Source: Sphingomonas sp. CBMAI 2297 (lineage in GTDB: Bacteria; Pseudomonadota; Alphaproteobacteria; Sphingomonadales; Sphingomonadaceae). Taken from it: a DNA stretch of 64,000 nt. Below the pieces are notes generated by a model, which made no database searches, had not been told where the DNA came from, and saw only the letters and a list, made by a program, of their open reading frames with translations. The DNA lies in assembly GCF_029870595.1 (NCBI RefSeq), contig NZ_JAPDIR010000011.1, forward strand, positions 62,001 to 126,000, in the 5' to 3' direction. The first letter of the stretch is position 1. Every line of letters begins with the position of its first letter. The position numbers were made by a program, and so were the translations under genes. Positions 18,041-26,706 of this stretch are shown in pieces.

Positions 18041-20077
18041 CTATTGCGCGAAGAACTGCTGCACCACCAGATAGCTGGCGCGGGGCGTCAGCGCGTCGGC
18101 GACGCCGCCGGTGAGCCAGCCGTCGCTGGCGATCGCCGGGTCGGTGGAGCTACGGTCGACGGGCAGGACCGAGCAGAGGCCGAACCATTCCTCTTCCCAG
18201 GTCGTGTAGAATTGCGCGTTCGCCGGGCCCCAGGGGGCGATGGCGGTGTCGCGGAAATCATGCACGCCGGCCGCCGTCTGGATCGTCGCCGGGCTGGTCA
18301 CCGTCGGATCCATCCATTTGTACCATTCGTCGGAGAATTCGAAGACCTGGACGCCCTGGAGGAGCTGATCGGCCGCGGCGACCGACGGGCTGCCCACCTG
18401 GAAGCCGGCCGCCGCCTGGAGATAGGCATAGAGCGCGACCGCCGGCCCGGCCGCCGCCGGCGGCGTCGCCGCGGTCCGCAGCCCGTCGAGCAGCGTGCCG
18501 TAGATCGTCGCGTCCAGCTGCATCCAGCTCGGCGATGGCAGCCCGGGATTGGCGGGATCCTGGGGCACGCCCTGGAAGAGCCAGTAATTCCCGGTATCGC
18601 TGTCATAGGCGACCAGCCCGCCGGCATTATAGGTGGGATTGTCGGTGAAGAAGGTCGACGACGTCCGCGCCGTGCTGGTGGTGGTGACGACCGCCAGGCT
18701 TTCCTGGCCCAGCACCGTGCCCGGGATATAAGACGAGAGGACCGCCTGATTGGAGGTCGCATCCCAGGTCGCCACTTCCCCGTTGGGATTCGCCACATAG
18801 GGATCGTTGCCGCCCAGCGTGCCGAAGCCGACACCTGCGACCTGGGTGAAGCGCATCGCCTGCGGAATGCCGATCTCGCTCAGCACGACCGGCGCCATCG
18901 GCTGGCCGGCGGCCTTGCGCGCGCTGAGATAGGCGATGATCGGCGTGCTCGCGATGGGGGCCGCGTAGAGATTCCAGCCCCATAGATCCAGGTCGTAGAC
19001 ATCGGTGGCATAAGCGGGGCGGTTGGTGCCGGCCGTCGTCGTGATGTTGCCGTTGCTGTCGACATAGAGCGGCTGGGTGGCCGGCGGGCTGATCGGTGGC
19101 GGGTTGGTCGGGACCGGTGGCGATTCATATTGGATCAGCTGGGTCGTCAGCGTGGCGATGTCGTCCTGCATCGCGGCGATGGTGAGCTTGTTCGGCGCGC
19201 CCTGCTTCAGCGCCGCGCCCACCGCGTTCAGAAAGTCCCAATATTCGCGATATTCATAGGTGCCGTTCGGGCCCGGCTGGTTCGTCTCGTTGGTGACGTA
19301 GAAGCCGGCCAGGGCCGGGTGATGGCCATAGCTCTGGCCCAGCCAGGTCGCCGTATCGAGATAATATTGCTGGATCTGGGTATATTGATAACCCTGTGCC
19401 GGCGCCGTGTTCGCCGAATAGAAGGCGGCCGTCGACACGCCGACCGACAGGAACACGTAGATCGGATCGACGCCGCCGTTCCAGCACATGTCGAGAAAGA
19501 CGTCGTGGCAATAATGATACCAATAGGGCGGGGCCTGCTTCACGTCGGCGCCCTGGGGCATATAGGTCGGATATTCGGTGCCGTTGGCCGCGACGTAGCG
19601 GATCGGGCCGAGCGCGGTCCAGTCGATCGTGCTGTTGTCGGCGGAGGGGACCACCGATCCGGTGCCGTCCGGGTTCGACATGGTGGAGGGCGGCATGTTG
19701 AAGCTGCCATAGACGCCGATATTGTTGGCGCCGAGCTGGCGGATCAGGCCGTTCGGGCCGACATCGCGGTTCCAGATCGGCTGGTACATGATCATGGTCG
19801 TGGCGTCGGGGCCGGGATTCTGCATGCCGATATAGTAGAAGTCGCCCATCGGCGATCCGGCGGCGCCGCCATTGATGTCGAGCGGAGTCGGCTGATAGCG
19901 GACGCCCTTGAAGACGAAGGGCTGCGGGGTTCCCGCGACGCCGGACGTGACCTGGGCGACCATCACCTGGCCGTTCGCGATGCTCCACGCGGTATCGGCG
20001 TCCGGATAGAGGCCGGAATAGCCGACGGGCTGCTGGGGCGGCAGGGTGGGCGGCGGTGGGGATGGAGGCGTGGCCAT
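18041..20077 (-). CDS. Glycoside-hydrolase-like TIM-barrel protein, no signal peptide
   Basis: A 678-residue protein that reads like a clan-A glycosidase of the glucanosyltransferase type. FVFKGVRYQPT near residue 55, a LGANNIGVYGSFN strand near 115, GFYVTNETN with N263-E264 as candidate acid/base, and VVLSEIGIP with E401 as candidate nucleophile follow the order seen in GH72-like barrels; QVFEFSDEWYKW comes later. The N-terminus is proline-rich (MATPPSPPPPTLPPQQP) and shows no signal peptide. GAGGAAG precedes the ATG. It is divergent from a radical SAM gene. The fold call is an inference from the spacing of motifs; the substrate is unknown. Confidence 0.55.
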   Translation of the reverse strand: MATPPSPPPPTLPPQQPVGYSGLYPDADTAWSIANGQVMVAQVTSGVAGTPQPFVFKGVRYQPTPLDINGGAAGSPMGDFYYIGMQNPGPDATTMIMYQPIWNRDVGPNGLIRQLGANNIGVYGSFNMPPSTMSNPDGTGSVVPSADNSTIDWTALGPIRYVAANGTEYPTYMPQGADVKQAPPYWYHYCHDVFLDMCWNGGVDPIYVFLSVGVSTAAFYSANTAPAQGYQYTQIQQYYLDTATWLGQSYGHHPALAGFYVTNETNQPGPNGTYEYREYWDFLNAVGAALKQGAPNKLTIAAMQDDIATLTTQLIQYESPPVPTNPPPISPPATQPLYVDSNGNITTTAGTNRPAYATDVYDLDLWGWNLYAAPIASTPIIAYLSARKAAGQPMAPVVLSEIGIPQAMRFTQVAGVGFGTLGGNDPYVANPNGEVATWDATSNQAVLSSYIPGTVLGQESLAVVTTTSTARTSSTFFTDNPTYNAGGLVAYDSDTGNYWLFQGVPQDPANPGLPSPSWMQLDATIYGTLLDGLRTAATPPAAAGPAVALYAYLQAAAGFQVGSPSVAAADQLLQGVQVFEFSDEWYKWMDPTVTSPATIQTAAGVHDFRDTAIAPWGPANAQFYTTWEEEWFGLCSVLPVDRSSTDPAIASDGWLTGGVADALTPRASYLVVQQFFAQ

Positions 20078-20428
20078 GATCTTCCTCTCGCTGTCGCCGG
20101 ACGCTCGCGGCGAGCGCCGGTCCGGATGGGCGAGCGGAAGGGCGCGCGAGATTCATCGGGGTTCTGACGTCGCTGGCATGTGAAGTCGGCCCCCGCCGCT
20201 CCTCGCCAGTCTAGCCGGGCGCGGCACGGATACGAAACGAAGTTGGCAGCGAAATGGTGGCTTATCGCAGCGGAATCGGCGCGATCCCGGCCCTTGCCGG
20301 CTGGGCGACGGGAAGGTGACGGGCATCCCGCGCCACGGGAAAATCCGCCCCAGGCCGGATCGGGGACAAGGCATTCGTCTATAAGGGGAACATCCAGTCT
20401 GCCCTGCGGACGCATCCGGGGAACGTGA
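20078..20428. other. 351-base divergent spacer
   Basis: Separates the glycosidase-like gene from the radical SAM gene and must hold both promoters. I see no clear -35/-10 pair, operator or hairpin. Confidence 0.4.
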
Positions 20429-21850
20429 TTGTCTATCCAGGAAGACACGATCGATGGCGCCGAGGCGATGGTCGTCGACGGCGAGACCGCCGCCTGGCAG
20501 GCGATCGATCTCATGCTGAGCGTCCTTTCCGATGGCCTCGACCATCCGGAGCTCTGGGCTCTCATTCCGTCGATCGTGGCGGAGAATCCCCTGGTCCCGG
20601 AAGCGTTGCTGCGGCGTACCGCGGCGGAGCCGAGTCCCCGGTTGCGCGTCCAGATGCAAATGCTGCTCGGGCTTTGCGCCGCGACACTATCGGCGCCGCG
20701 TGACGCTCTCGACGCGCTGATGCCGCTCTGCTCGACCGAGAGCCAGAATGTCCAGCTCCAGGGCGCCCTGTTCCACCTCGAAGGCCTGCTGGATCCCGGC
20801 AATCCGAAATACCGGCTGGCGGGCAAGCTCTGCCTCCATCCGTTCGTCGAGCTCGACGTCCTCGAGAATTCGACGCATCTGTGCTGCGCCAGCTTCCTGC
20901 CCACCTCCACCGGCAACCTGACCCATACGCCCTGGCAGGACGTCTGGAACGGCGGCGCCGCCCAGGCAATCCGCGCGAGCATGTTCGACGGCTCCTTCCG
21001 CTTCTGCAACAAGCGCACCTGCCCCAAGATCCAGAGCAACCAGCTGCGGGACGCCGGGGAACTCGCGGCCGAGCCCGAATGGCGGGAGATCATCGCGCGC
21101 GGCGACACCCTGATGCAGCGGGGCCCCGAGACGCTCAATCTCTCCTATGACCGCACCTGCAACCTTTCCTGCCCGAGCTGCCGGGTCTCGCGCTATGCGG
21201 CGGACGACGCGACGCGCGCGCGCTTCGACGCGATGCAGGAGCGGGAGATCCTGCCGCTCCTCAAGACCGCCAGGACGGTGTTCGTGACCGGTTCGGGCGA
21301 CCCGTTCGCCAGCAAGAACTTCCGCGGGCTGATGGAGCAGCTGGACGCGGACGGCTATCCCGAACTCAAGTTCATCATCATGACCAACGGCATGTTGTTC
21401 ACCCCGCGCCAATGGGCCGCGTTTCCCAGCCTTCACGGCCGCGTGGAATCGCTGCGGGTGAGCCTGGACGCCGCCACCGGCCCGACCCATGAGCTTCTGC
21501 GCCGCGGTGCGCGCTGGCCGGTGATGGAGGAGAATCTCAAGTTCGCCGGCGCGTTGCTGGCGGATGGCCTCATCGACGATTTCATGATCACCTTCACGGT
21601 GCAGACCGAGAATTTCCGCGAGATGGGCGATGCCGTGGATCTGGCGCACCGGATCGGTGCGAGCCATGTGTATTTCGGCCGCATCACCAACTGGGGCACC
21701 TTCAGCCCCGACCAATATGCCGAGACCGCGGTTTTCCTGCCCGGCCATCCCGATCATGCCGAGTTCCTCGCCGCGTGCCGCGATCCGCGCTTGCGCGACC
21801 CGATCGTGTGCCCGAGCGATCTGGACGAGTTCATCCATGGGCAGGCGTGA
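20429..21850 (+). CDS. Radical SAM protein with N-terminal SPASM-like cysteines
   Basis: A 473-residue protein. Residues 1-130 look all-helical. Residues 135-200 carry a SPASM-like pattern: C135-LHPF, C152-C153, GNL, a VWNGG..IR element and C193/C198. The radical SAM core then follows with CNLSCPSC (C244, C248, C251) for the 4Fe-4S cluster and VFVTGSGDPF for SAM binding. SPASM domains normally come after the SAM core; here the order is reversed. Such enzymes often modify peptides or proteins by radical chemistry. TTG 20429 is chosen behind GGGGAA (20419-20424). A glycine-rich protein follows on the same strand and could be a substrate; this is inference. Confidence 0.8.
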   Translation: MSIQEDTIDGAEAMVVDGETAAWQAIDLMLSVLSDGLDHPELWALIPSIVAENPLVPEALLRRTAAEPSPRLRVQMQMLLGLCAATLSAPRDALDALMPLCSTESQNVQLQGALFHLEGLLDPGNPKYRLAGKLCLHPFVELDVLENSTHLCCASFLPTSTGNLTHTPWQDVWNGGAAQAIRASMFDGSFRFCNKRTCPKIQSNQLRDAGELAAEPEWREIIARGDTLMQRGPETLNLSYDRTCNLSCPSCRVSRYAADDATRARFDAMQEREILPLLKTARTVFVTGSGDPFASKNFRGLMEQLDADGYPELKFIIMTNGMLFTPRQWAAFPSLHGRVESLRVSLDAATGPTHELLRRGARWPVMEENLKFAGALLADGLIDDFMITFTVQTENFREMGDAVDLAHRIGASHVYFGRITNWGTFSPDQYAETAVFLPGHPDHAEFLAACRDPRLRDPIVCPSDLDEFIHGQA

Positions 21851-21977
21851 GCGACTCCGCGCCCGCTGACGTTCGGGAAGGGAGCGCCGGGATCCTGCAT
21901 TTTGTTGGATATTTGTAGGATTCCGGAAGCGAGTTCCTCATTTGTTCCGCTGTCCGGCGGATCGAATGGAGGAATAT

Positions 21978-23024
21978 ATGTCTGTCGAGAAATTCATGCT
22001 GCCGTCGAACCAGACGGATAACGACCTTGCGGTTCTCGCCCGCATCGCCGCAGCCTTTGCGCCGCATGCTACCGACCCGCTCATGCTGGCGCTCGTCGTC
22101 GACCGGGGCCATCTCATGGCGGCGGGCAGCCTGATCGAAACCCCGTCCCAGCTGGTTGACGGCTTCACCGCGCCGGTCGCGCAGCCGCGCATCGACCGGG
22201 TGGTCATCAATGCCGGCGGCTCGGCCTCGGTCGTGACCGGGGCCGAAGCGGCGAATCCGGTAGCGCCGTCCTTGCCCGTCGGCGCGATCCCGGTGGCCCA
22301 GGTCAGGCTCGAGCCGGCTGCCGCGGTCATCACCAATGCGATGATCACCGACGAACGCGATTTCTCGGGGCTCGCCCAGGCGCGTGGGACGGTGATCACG
22401 GTGCAGCGCTTCACGAGCAGCGGCACCTACACGCCCACCCCGGGCACGACCGGCGTCATCGTCGAGCTGGTGGGCGGCGGCGGCAGCGGCGGATCCTGCG
22501 CCGCGCCTCCCGCTGCCCAGGGGGCGTGCGCAGGCGGCGGCAGTGCGGGCGCCTTTGCGCGCGCGCGGTTGACCAGCGGCTTTGCCGGAGTCGCGGTAAC
22601 CGTGGGCGCGGGTGGTGCCGCGGCGGCGGCCGGCGCGAATTGGGGCAATGCCGGCAGCGCATCGAGCTTCGGCACGTTGCTCACCGCCGCGGCCGGCAAT
22701 GGCGGCGCGGCGGGCGGCGCCTATGCCGCACCGGTGATCGCGGGTGGCGGCAGTGCCTCGGCCGCACCGACCGGAGCCAATCTCGTGACGGCAGCCGGGG
22801 GCCCCGGCGGGCACGGTTATCTCCTGTCGCAATATACCGTGGTCGGCGGCAATGGCGGCGACTCCTTCTACGGCGGCGGTGGCAATGGCGGTGGCAACGC
22901 GGCCGGCTTCGCCGCGCAGACGCCGGGGGCCGGCGGTGGCGGGGCGAGCTCGATCGGCGGGGCGGCGGCCCGACAGGGCGGAGCGGGCGCCGCCGGCATG
23001 GTGACGGTCTACGAGTTCAGCTGA
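21978..23024 (+). CDS. Glycine-rich tail-fibre-like protein
   Basis: A 348-residue protein without signal peptide. Residues 1-130 include a beta-rich stretch (DRVVINAGGSASVVTGAEA; PVGAIPVAQVRLEP) similar in style to phage tail-fibre modules. FTSSGTYTPTPGTTGVIVELVGGGGSGG opens the glycine-rich domain found at tips of phage receptor-binding proteins, and the rest is Gly/Ala/Asn-rich to the end (GMVTVYEFS). GGAGGA at 21968-21973 fixes the ATG at 21978. It lies 127 bases after the radical SAM gene. No other phage structural genes are nearby, so it is an isolated fibre-like or adhesin-like protein, possibly a substrate of its neighbour. Confidence 0.65.
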   Translation: MSVEKFMLPSNQTDNDLAVLARIAAAFAPHATDPLMLALVVDRGHLMAAGSLIETPSQLVDGFTAPVAQPRIDRVVINAGGSASVVTGAEAANPVAPSLPVGAIPVAQVRLEPAAAVITNAMITDERDFSGLAQARGTVITVQRFTSSGTYTPTPGTTGVIVELVGGGGSGGSCAAPPAAQGACAGGGSAGAFARARLTSGFAGVAVTVGAGGAAAAAGANWGNAGSASSFGTLLTAAAGNGGAAGGAYAAPVIAGGGSASAAPTGANLVTAAGGPGGHGYLLSQYTVVGGNGGDSFYGGGGNGGGNAAGFAAQTPGAGGGGASSIGGAAARQGGAGAAGMVTVYEFS

Positions 23025-23125
23025 GCCTGTCTCGAGGCGATAATGGGGGGTGGCCCGGCGGCCACTCCCTTATCGGCATCCCCGGCAAGGGCCGGATGCC
23101 GGCAAGTCCTTGCGGCCTCGCTTTC

Positions 23126-23320
23126 TCAGGGCGTGCCCGGGCCTTGCTCGGCGGCGGCATCGAGATAGGCATCGACGCGGGCAATCGTGGCTTCGCGAGG
23201 TCGCCGCCCATTGTGCAGGTCGAAGACGAACCGGGGATCGCCCAGCACCTCGCGACCGAAGCGCGCCGGCGAAACGCGATGGATACGCAAATGATCTTCA
23301 ATCCGGCGCAACAGGCGCAT
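23126..23320 (-). CDS. Small conserved protein with FGR/DPRFVFDL motif
   Basis: A 64-residue protein: MRLLRRIEDHLRIHRVSP, then ARFGREVLGDPRFVFDL, then HNGRRPREATIARVDAYLD. I recognise this arrangement (helix, FGR, DPRFV-DL, GR, helix) from many unnamed short proteins of sphingomonads and relatives; it looks like a compact helix-turn-helix fold and may bind DNA. The function is unknown. It sits between the glycine-rich gene (convergent) and rsh (same strand, upstream) and may be transcribed from the rsh side. Confidence 0.6.
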   Translation of the reverse strand: MRLLRRIEDHLRIHRVSPARFGREVLGDPRFVFDLHNGRRPREATIARVDAYLDAAAEQGPGTP

Positions 23321-23476
23321 GGCGACAGCCCGATTCTTGTGTTCGCCTTATGTTCGCAAGCGATTTCCTACTTGTATCCAACGAAGTGAGAGGGCGGCAC
23401 CGGAGGGAGCATCTCGGTGAGCGCGGCAATGTCGTCGGCGACCAGCCGGGAGCGGCCTTGGGCGCGCTCCGGCGCC

Positions 23477-25567
23477 TCAGGCCCGCTCCGCCGAGCTGAC
23501 TGCGTCGGCCGCGCGCAGCGCCGCGAGCAGGCGCATCAGGTGCGCGGCGTTGCGCACCTCCAGGTCCATCGTGTTGGTGTGGAAAGTGGTGTCGCGATTG
23601 TCCATGCGCAGGCCCAGGATGTTGGCCTTGTGCTGGCCGATCAGCGTGGCGACGGCGCCCAGCGCGCCCGGCTCGTTCTTCAGCGTGATCTCGATCTGGG
23701 CGATGCCGCCCTCCGCCTTGTCGCCCCAGGTGAGGTCTACCCAATCCTCCTCGGTGGTGTCGGCCAGGCTGGGGCAATCGATCCGGTGCACCTCGATCGG
23801 CTCGCCGGGCCGGCGGATGCCGACGATGCGGTCGCCCGGCACCGGGCGGCAATCGACCGAGAAATGGAAGGCGACGCCCGGGGTGAGGCCCTTGATCTCG
23901 ATCGCATGCTGCTGCGGCGGCAGGTCGTGCTCGTCCTCGCCCTCGGTCGAGCCGGGCATCAGCGCCTCCATCACCTGGAAATCGGTGAACTGGCGGCGGG
24001 CGATCGCTTCCATCAGCGAGGCTTCGTCCTGCAGCTTGAGGCGCTTGAGCGCATCGGGGATCGCGCCCTCGCCCGGCGGCGTCGGCAGCCGCAGCACGAT
24101 CTCGTCATAGAGCTTGTGGCCGAGCGCGATCGTCTCCTCGCGCTCCTTGTAGCGGATATGGCGGCGGATCGCCGCGCGCGCCTTGCCGGTGATCGCGAAG
24201 TTGAGCCAGTTGGCCTGGGGCTCCTGCGCCTTGGAGCGCAGGATCTGGACCTGGTCGCCCTGCTCGATCTCGGTGCGTAGCGGCACGACGCGGCCGTTGA
24301 TCTTCGCGCCCACCGCCTGGTCGCCCAGGTTCGAATGGACCGCATAGGCGAAGTCGATCGGCGTCGCGCCCTTGGGCAGCTGGATCAGCTCGCCCTTGGG
24401 AGTGAAGGCGAAGATGCGGTCCTGGTACATCGCCATGCGGGTATGCTCGAGCAGCTCCTCGGGGCTCTCGGCATGCTCCAGGATCTCGATGAGATCCTTG
24501 ATCCAGCTGACCTGGGTATCGGGCCGGACATTGCTGGCCTTGTAGGCCCAATGGGCGGCGAGGCCATATTCGGCCTGGGCGTGCATGTCGCGCGTGCGGA
24601 TCTGGATCTCGATGCGGGTGTCGCCGGCATGGATGATGCTGGTGTGGAGCGAGCGATAGCCGTTGCGCTTGGGCGTGGAGATATAGTCCTTGAACCGGCC
24701 CGGCACCATCGGCCAGCGCCGGTGGATCACGCCGAGCGCCCGGTAGCATTCCTCCTCGGTGTCGACGATCGCGCGAAAGGCCATGATGTCGCTCAATTGC
24801 TCGAGCGACACATGGCGTTCGGACATCTTCTTCCAGATCGAATAGGGATGCTTTTCGCGCCCGGTGATCTCGGCGTCGATGCCGCCCCGCGAGAGGAGTA
24901 GCTTCAGGCCCGAGGCGATCTTGGCGATGCGGTCCTCGCCCTCGATCTTCAGGCTGTCGAGCCGCTTCTCGATCGATTCATAGGCTTCGGGCTCGAGCTC
25001 GCGGAAGGCGAGCGTCTGCATCTCCTTCATGAACTCGTACATGCCGATCCGCTCGGCGAGCGGGGCGTAGATGTCCATCGTCTCGCGGGCGATGCGCTTG
25101 CGCTTGTCCGGGTTCTTGATGTGGTGAAGCGTGCGCATGTTGTGCAGCCGGTCGGCCAGCTTGACGAGCAGCACGCGGACATCGTCCGACATGGCGAGCA
25201 GGAACTTGCGGAGATTCTCGGCGGCGCGCTCGCTCTCGGTCTGCGCCTCGATCTTGGAGAGCTTGGTGACGCCGTCGACCATGCGCGCGACATTGTCGCC
25301 GAACAGGCGCTGGATGTCCTCGGGCGTGGCCACCGTGTCTTCCACCGTGTCGTGCAGGATGGCGGTGACGATCGTCTCGTCGTCGAGATGCAGGTCGGTG
25401 AGGATGCCGGCCACTTCGATCGGGTGGCTGAAATAGGGGTCGCCGCTGGCGCGCTTCTGGGTGCCGTGCGCGTTGACCGAGAAGACATATGCCCGGTTGA
25501 GCATCGCTTCATCGGCATCGGGGTCGTAGCTCAGGACCCGGTCGACAAGTTCATATTGGCGCAGCAC
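23477..25567 (-). CDS. rsh: Bifunctional (p)ppGpp synthetase/hydrolase, RelA/SpoT (Rsh)
   Basis: The stringent-response enzyme that makes and degrades (p)ppGpp. Domains in order: an HD hydrolase domain with HGTQKRASGDPYFSHP and ILHDTVEDT (first 150 residues), a nucleotidyltransferase with YSIWKKM, DIMAFRAIV and RNGYRSLHTSI (about 230-340), a TGS domain with FTPKGELIQLPKGATPIDFAYAVHS (about 370-430), and a C-terminal ACT domain with ITLKNEPGALG (about 625-690). The intact HD residues suggest active hydrolysis. GTG 25567 gives the family's usual opening, (M)LRQYELVDRVLSYDP; a TTG at 25603 would add 12 residues. It appears to be the only Rsh in the window, as is usual for alphaproteobacteria. 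Confidence 0.95.
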   Translation of the reverse strand: MLRQYELVDRVLSYDPDADEAMLNRAYVFSVNAHGTQKRASGDPYFSHPIEVAGILTDLHLDDETIVTAILHDTVEDTVATPEDIQRLFGDNVARMVDGVTKLSKIEAQTESERAAENLRKFLLAMSDDVRVLLVKLADRLHNMRTLHHIKNPDKRKRIARETMDIYAPLAERIGMYEFMKEMQTLAFRELEPEAYESIEKRLDSLKIEGEDRIAKIASGLKLLLSRGGIDAEITGREKHPYSIWKKMSERHVSLEQLSDIMAFRAIVDTEEECYRALGVIHRRWPMVPGRFKDYISTPKRNGYRSLHTSIIHAGDTRIEIQIRTRDMHAQAEYGLAAHWAYKASNVRPDTQVSWIKDLIEILEHAESPEELLEHTRMAMYQDRIFAFTPKGELIQLPKGATPIDFAYAVHSNLGDQAVGAKINGRVVPLRTEIEQGDQVQILRSKAQEPQANWLNFAITGKARAAIRRHIRYKEREETIALGHKLYDEIVLRLPTPPGEGAIPDALKRLKLQDEASLMEAIARRQFTDFQVMEALMPGSTEGEDEHDLPPQQHAIEIKGLTPGVAFHFSVDCRPVPGDRIVGIRRPGEPIEVHRIDCPSLADTTEEDWVDLTWGDKAEGGIAQIEITLKNEPGALGAVATLIGQHKANILGLRMDNRDTTFHTNTMDLEVRNAAHLMRLLAALRAADAVSSAERA

Positions 25568-25678
25568 GGGATCTAGATGGGCCCCGGTGCTGTTGCTTTG
25601 CAATAATTTTGAGCGCGTTGCGGCGCTTTTCGTGCGGAGCCGGCCACTTCGAGGGCGAAGCGGCCGGCCCCGATCAAC

Positions 25679-25990
25679 TCAGTTCGCCTTGGCGTTGCAC
25701 TTTTCGAGCGCGGCCGCGTCGAAATCGGCACCGTTGGCGCGAAAGGCCGAGAGCTTGCCGACTTCGCGGGCGACGAGCTCGCAGACGATGCCGTCGCGCG
25801 CGTTCGCCTTGGCGGCGACGCAAGTGCCGGCATCGCACTTCCACAGCGTCGAGCGCGTGACGAGGCTGGTCTTGGCCGGCGCGCTCACCGGCGTGGCGGA
25901 GTAATAGCCGTTCGGGGCACCCTGCGCGATGCCGGCGGCGGGGACGAGGGCCAGCGTGGCCGCGGCCGCTGCGGCGAAGAAGCGGGTCAT
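25679..25990 (-). CDS. CC_3452 family exported protein
   Basis: A 103-residue protein with a signal peptide (cleavage probably after AGIAQ, about residue 23). The mature part has the CC_3452 pattern: a hydroxyl-rich stretch, TLWKCDAGTCVA with a cysteine pair, IVCELVAREVGKLSAFRANG, and a final EKCNAKAN cysteine. The family has no assigned function and is found in Caulobacter and sphingomonads. AGGAGG lies seven bases before the ATG. It is divergent from an HxlR regulator, which may control it. Confidence 0.85.
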   Translation of the reverse strand: MTRFFAAAAAATLALVPAAGIAQGAPNGYYSATPVSAPAKTSLVTRSTLWKCDAGTCVAAKANARDGIVCELVAREVGKLSAFRANGADFDAAALEKCNAKAN

Positions 25991-26037
25991 GGGAAATCCT
26001 CCTGGGGTCAGAACCTGCAGCCTGGGCTGCGATCCGG

Positions 26038-26066
26038 TTTTTAATTGACATAGAAGTAAGTTGCAA
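26038..26066 (-). promoter_or_regulatory. Putative promoter of the CC_3452 gene
   Basis: On the minus strand TTGCAA (26061-26066) and TAAAAA (26038-26043) are separated by 17 bases, about 50 bases before the start codon. The AT-rich block stands out in this GC-rich region. Confidence 0.4.
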
Positions 26067-26095
26067 CGAGAAACTTTTGCTGCGGCGCAAGAAGT

Positions 26096-26109
26096 TACGG
26101 CATTCCGTA
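26096..26109. promoter_or_regulatory. Inverted repeat, candidate HxlR operator
   Basis: TACGG-CATT-CCGTA lies about 30 bases before the start of the HxlR-type regulator, in the divergent spacer. HxlR proteins usually bind short inverted repeats near their own promoters; the assignment here is only positional. Confidence 0.3.
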
Positions 26110-26139
26110 GCGTCGGCTTTTACGGTAGGGTGACAAGTT

Positions 26140-26640
26140 ATGGGTGGTGCCATTCGAGAGTCGCTGCGCCAGCTGGCGAATGACTGCAGCCTGCCGGCGG
26201 CGCTGGAAGCGATGGGCGAACGCTGGTCGTTCCTGATCCTGCGCGGCTCGTTCAACGGGCTGCACCATTTCGAGGAATTCCAGTCCGAGCTGGGCATTGC
26301 GCGCAATATCCTGGCGAACCGGCTGGCGCGGCTGGTGGACAAGGGCATCCTGCAGCGCCAGCCCTGCGCCGACGATCGCCGCAAGATCGAATACCGCCTG
26401 ACCGACAAGGGCTATGCGCTGCTGCCGGTGATGGTGTCGCTGCGCCAATGGGGCGAGCGCTGGGAGACGGGGGTGCCGGCCTATCCGGTGCTGGTCGACG
26501 CGCGCGACAGCCGCCCGATCCGCGCCGTGCAGGTGCTGAGCCATGACGGACGCGCGCTGGGCAAGGGCGACCTGCTCTGGGCGCTGCCGGAGGATGTGGT
26601 GGCGGAGGAGGACGCGGTCGAGGTGAAGGCGGCGGAGTAG
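26140..26640 (+). CDS. HxlR-family winged-helix transcriptional regulator
   Basis: A 166-residue regulator. The HxlR core spans about residues 12-110: CSLPAALEAMGERWSFLILRG with the family's conserved early cysteine, FNGLHHFEEFQSELGIARNILANRLARLVDKGIL as recognition helices, and KIEYRLTDKGYALLPV as the wing. The C-terminal extension of about 50 residues (YPVLVDARDSRPI...) is seen in some relatives. The effector could be an electrophile sensed by the cysteine, but this is unproven. It is divergent from the CC_3452 gene, a likely target. Confidence 0.9.
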   Translation: MGGAIRESLRQLANDCSLPAALEAMGERWSFLILRGSFNGLHHFEEFQSELGIARNILANRLARLVDKGILQRQPCADDRRKIEYRLTDKGYALLPVMVSLRQWGERWETGVPAYPVLVDARDSRPIRAVQVLSHDGRALGKGDLLWALPEDVVAEEDAVEVKAAE

Positions 26641-26706
26641 GTCTGCCCTTGCCGGCCCGATCCAATTGCGGCATTATTGTGTCGTAATATGGGCGGGGCG
26701 TGGCTG

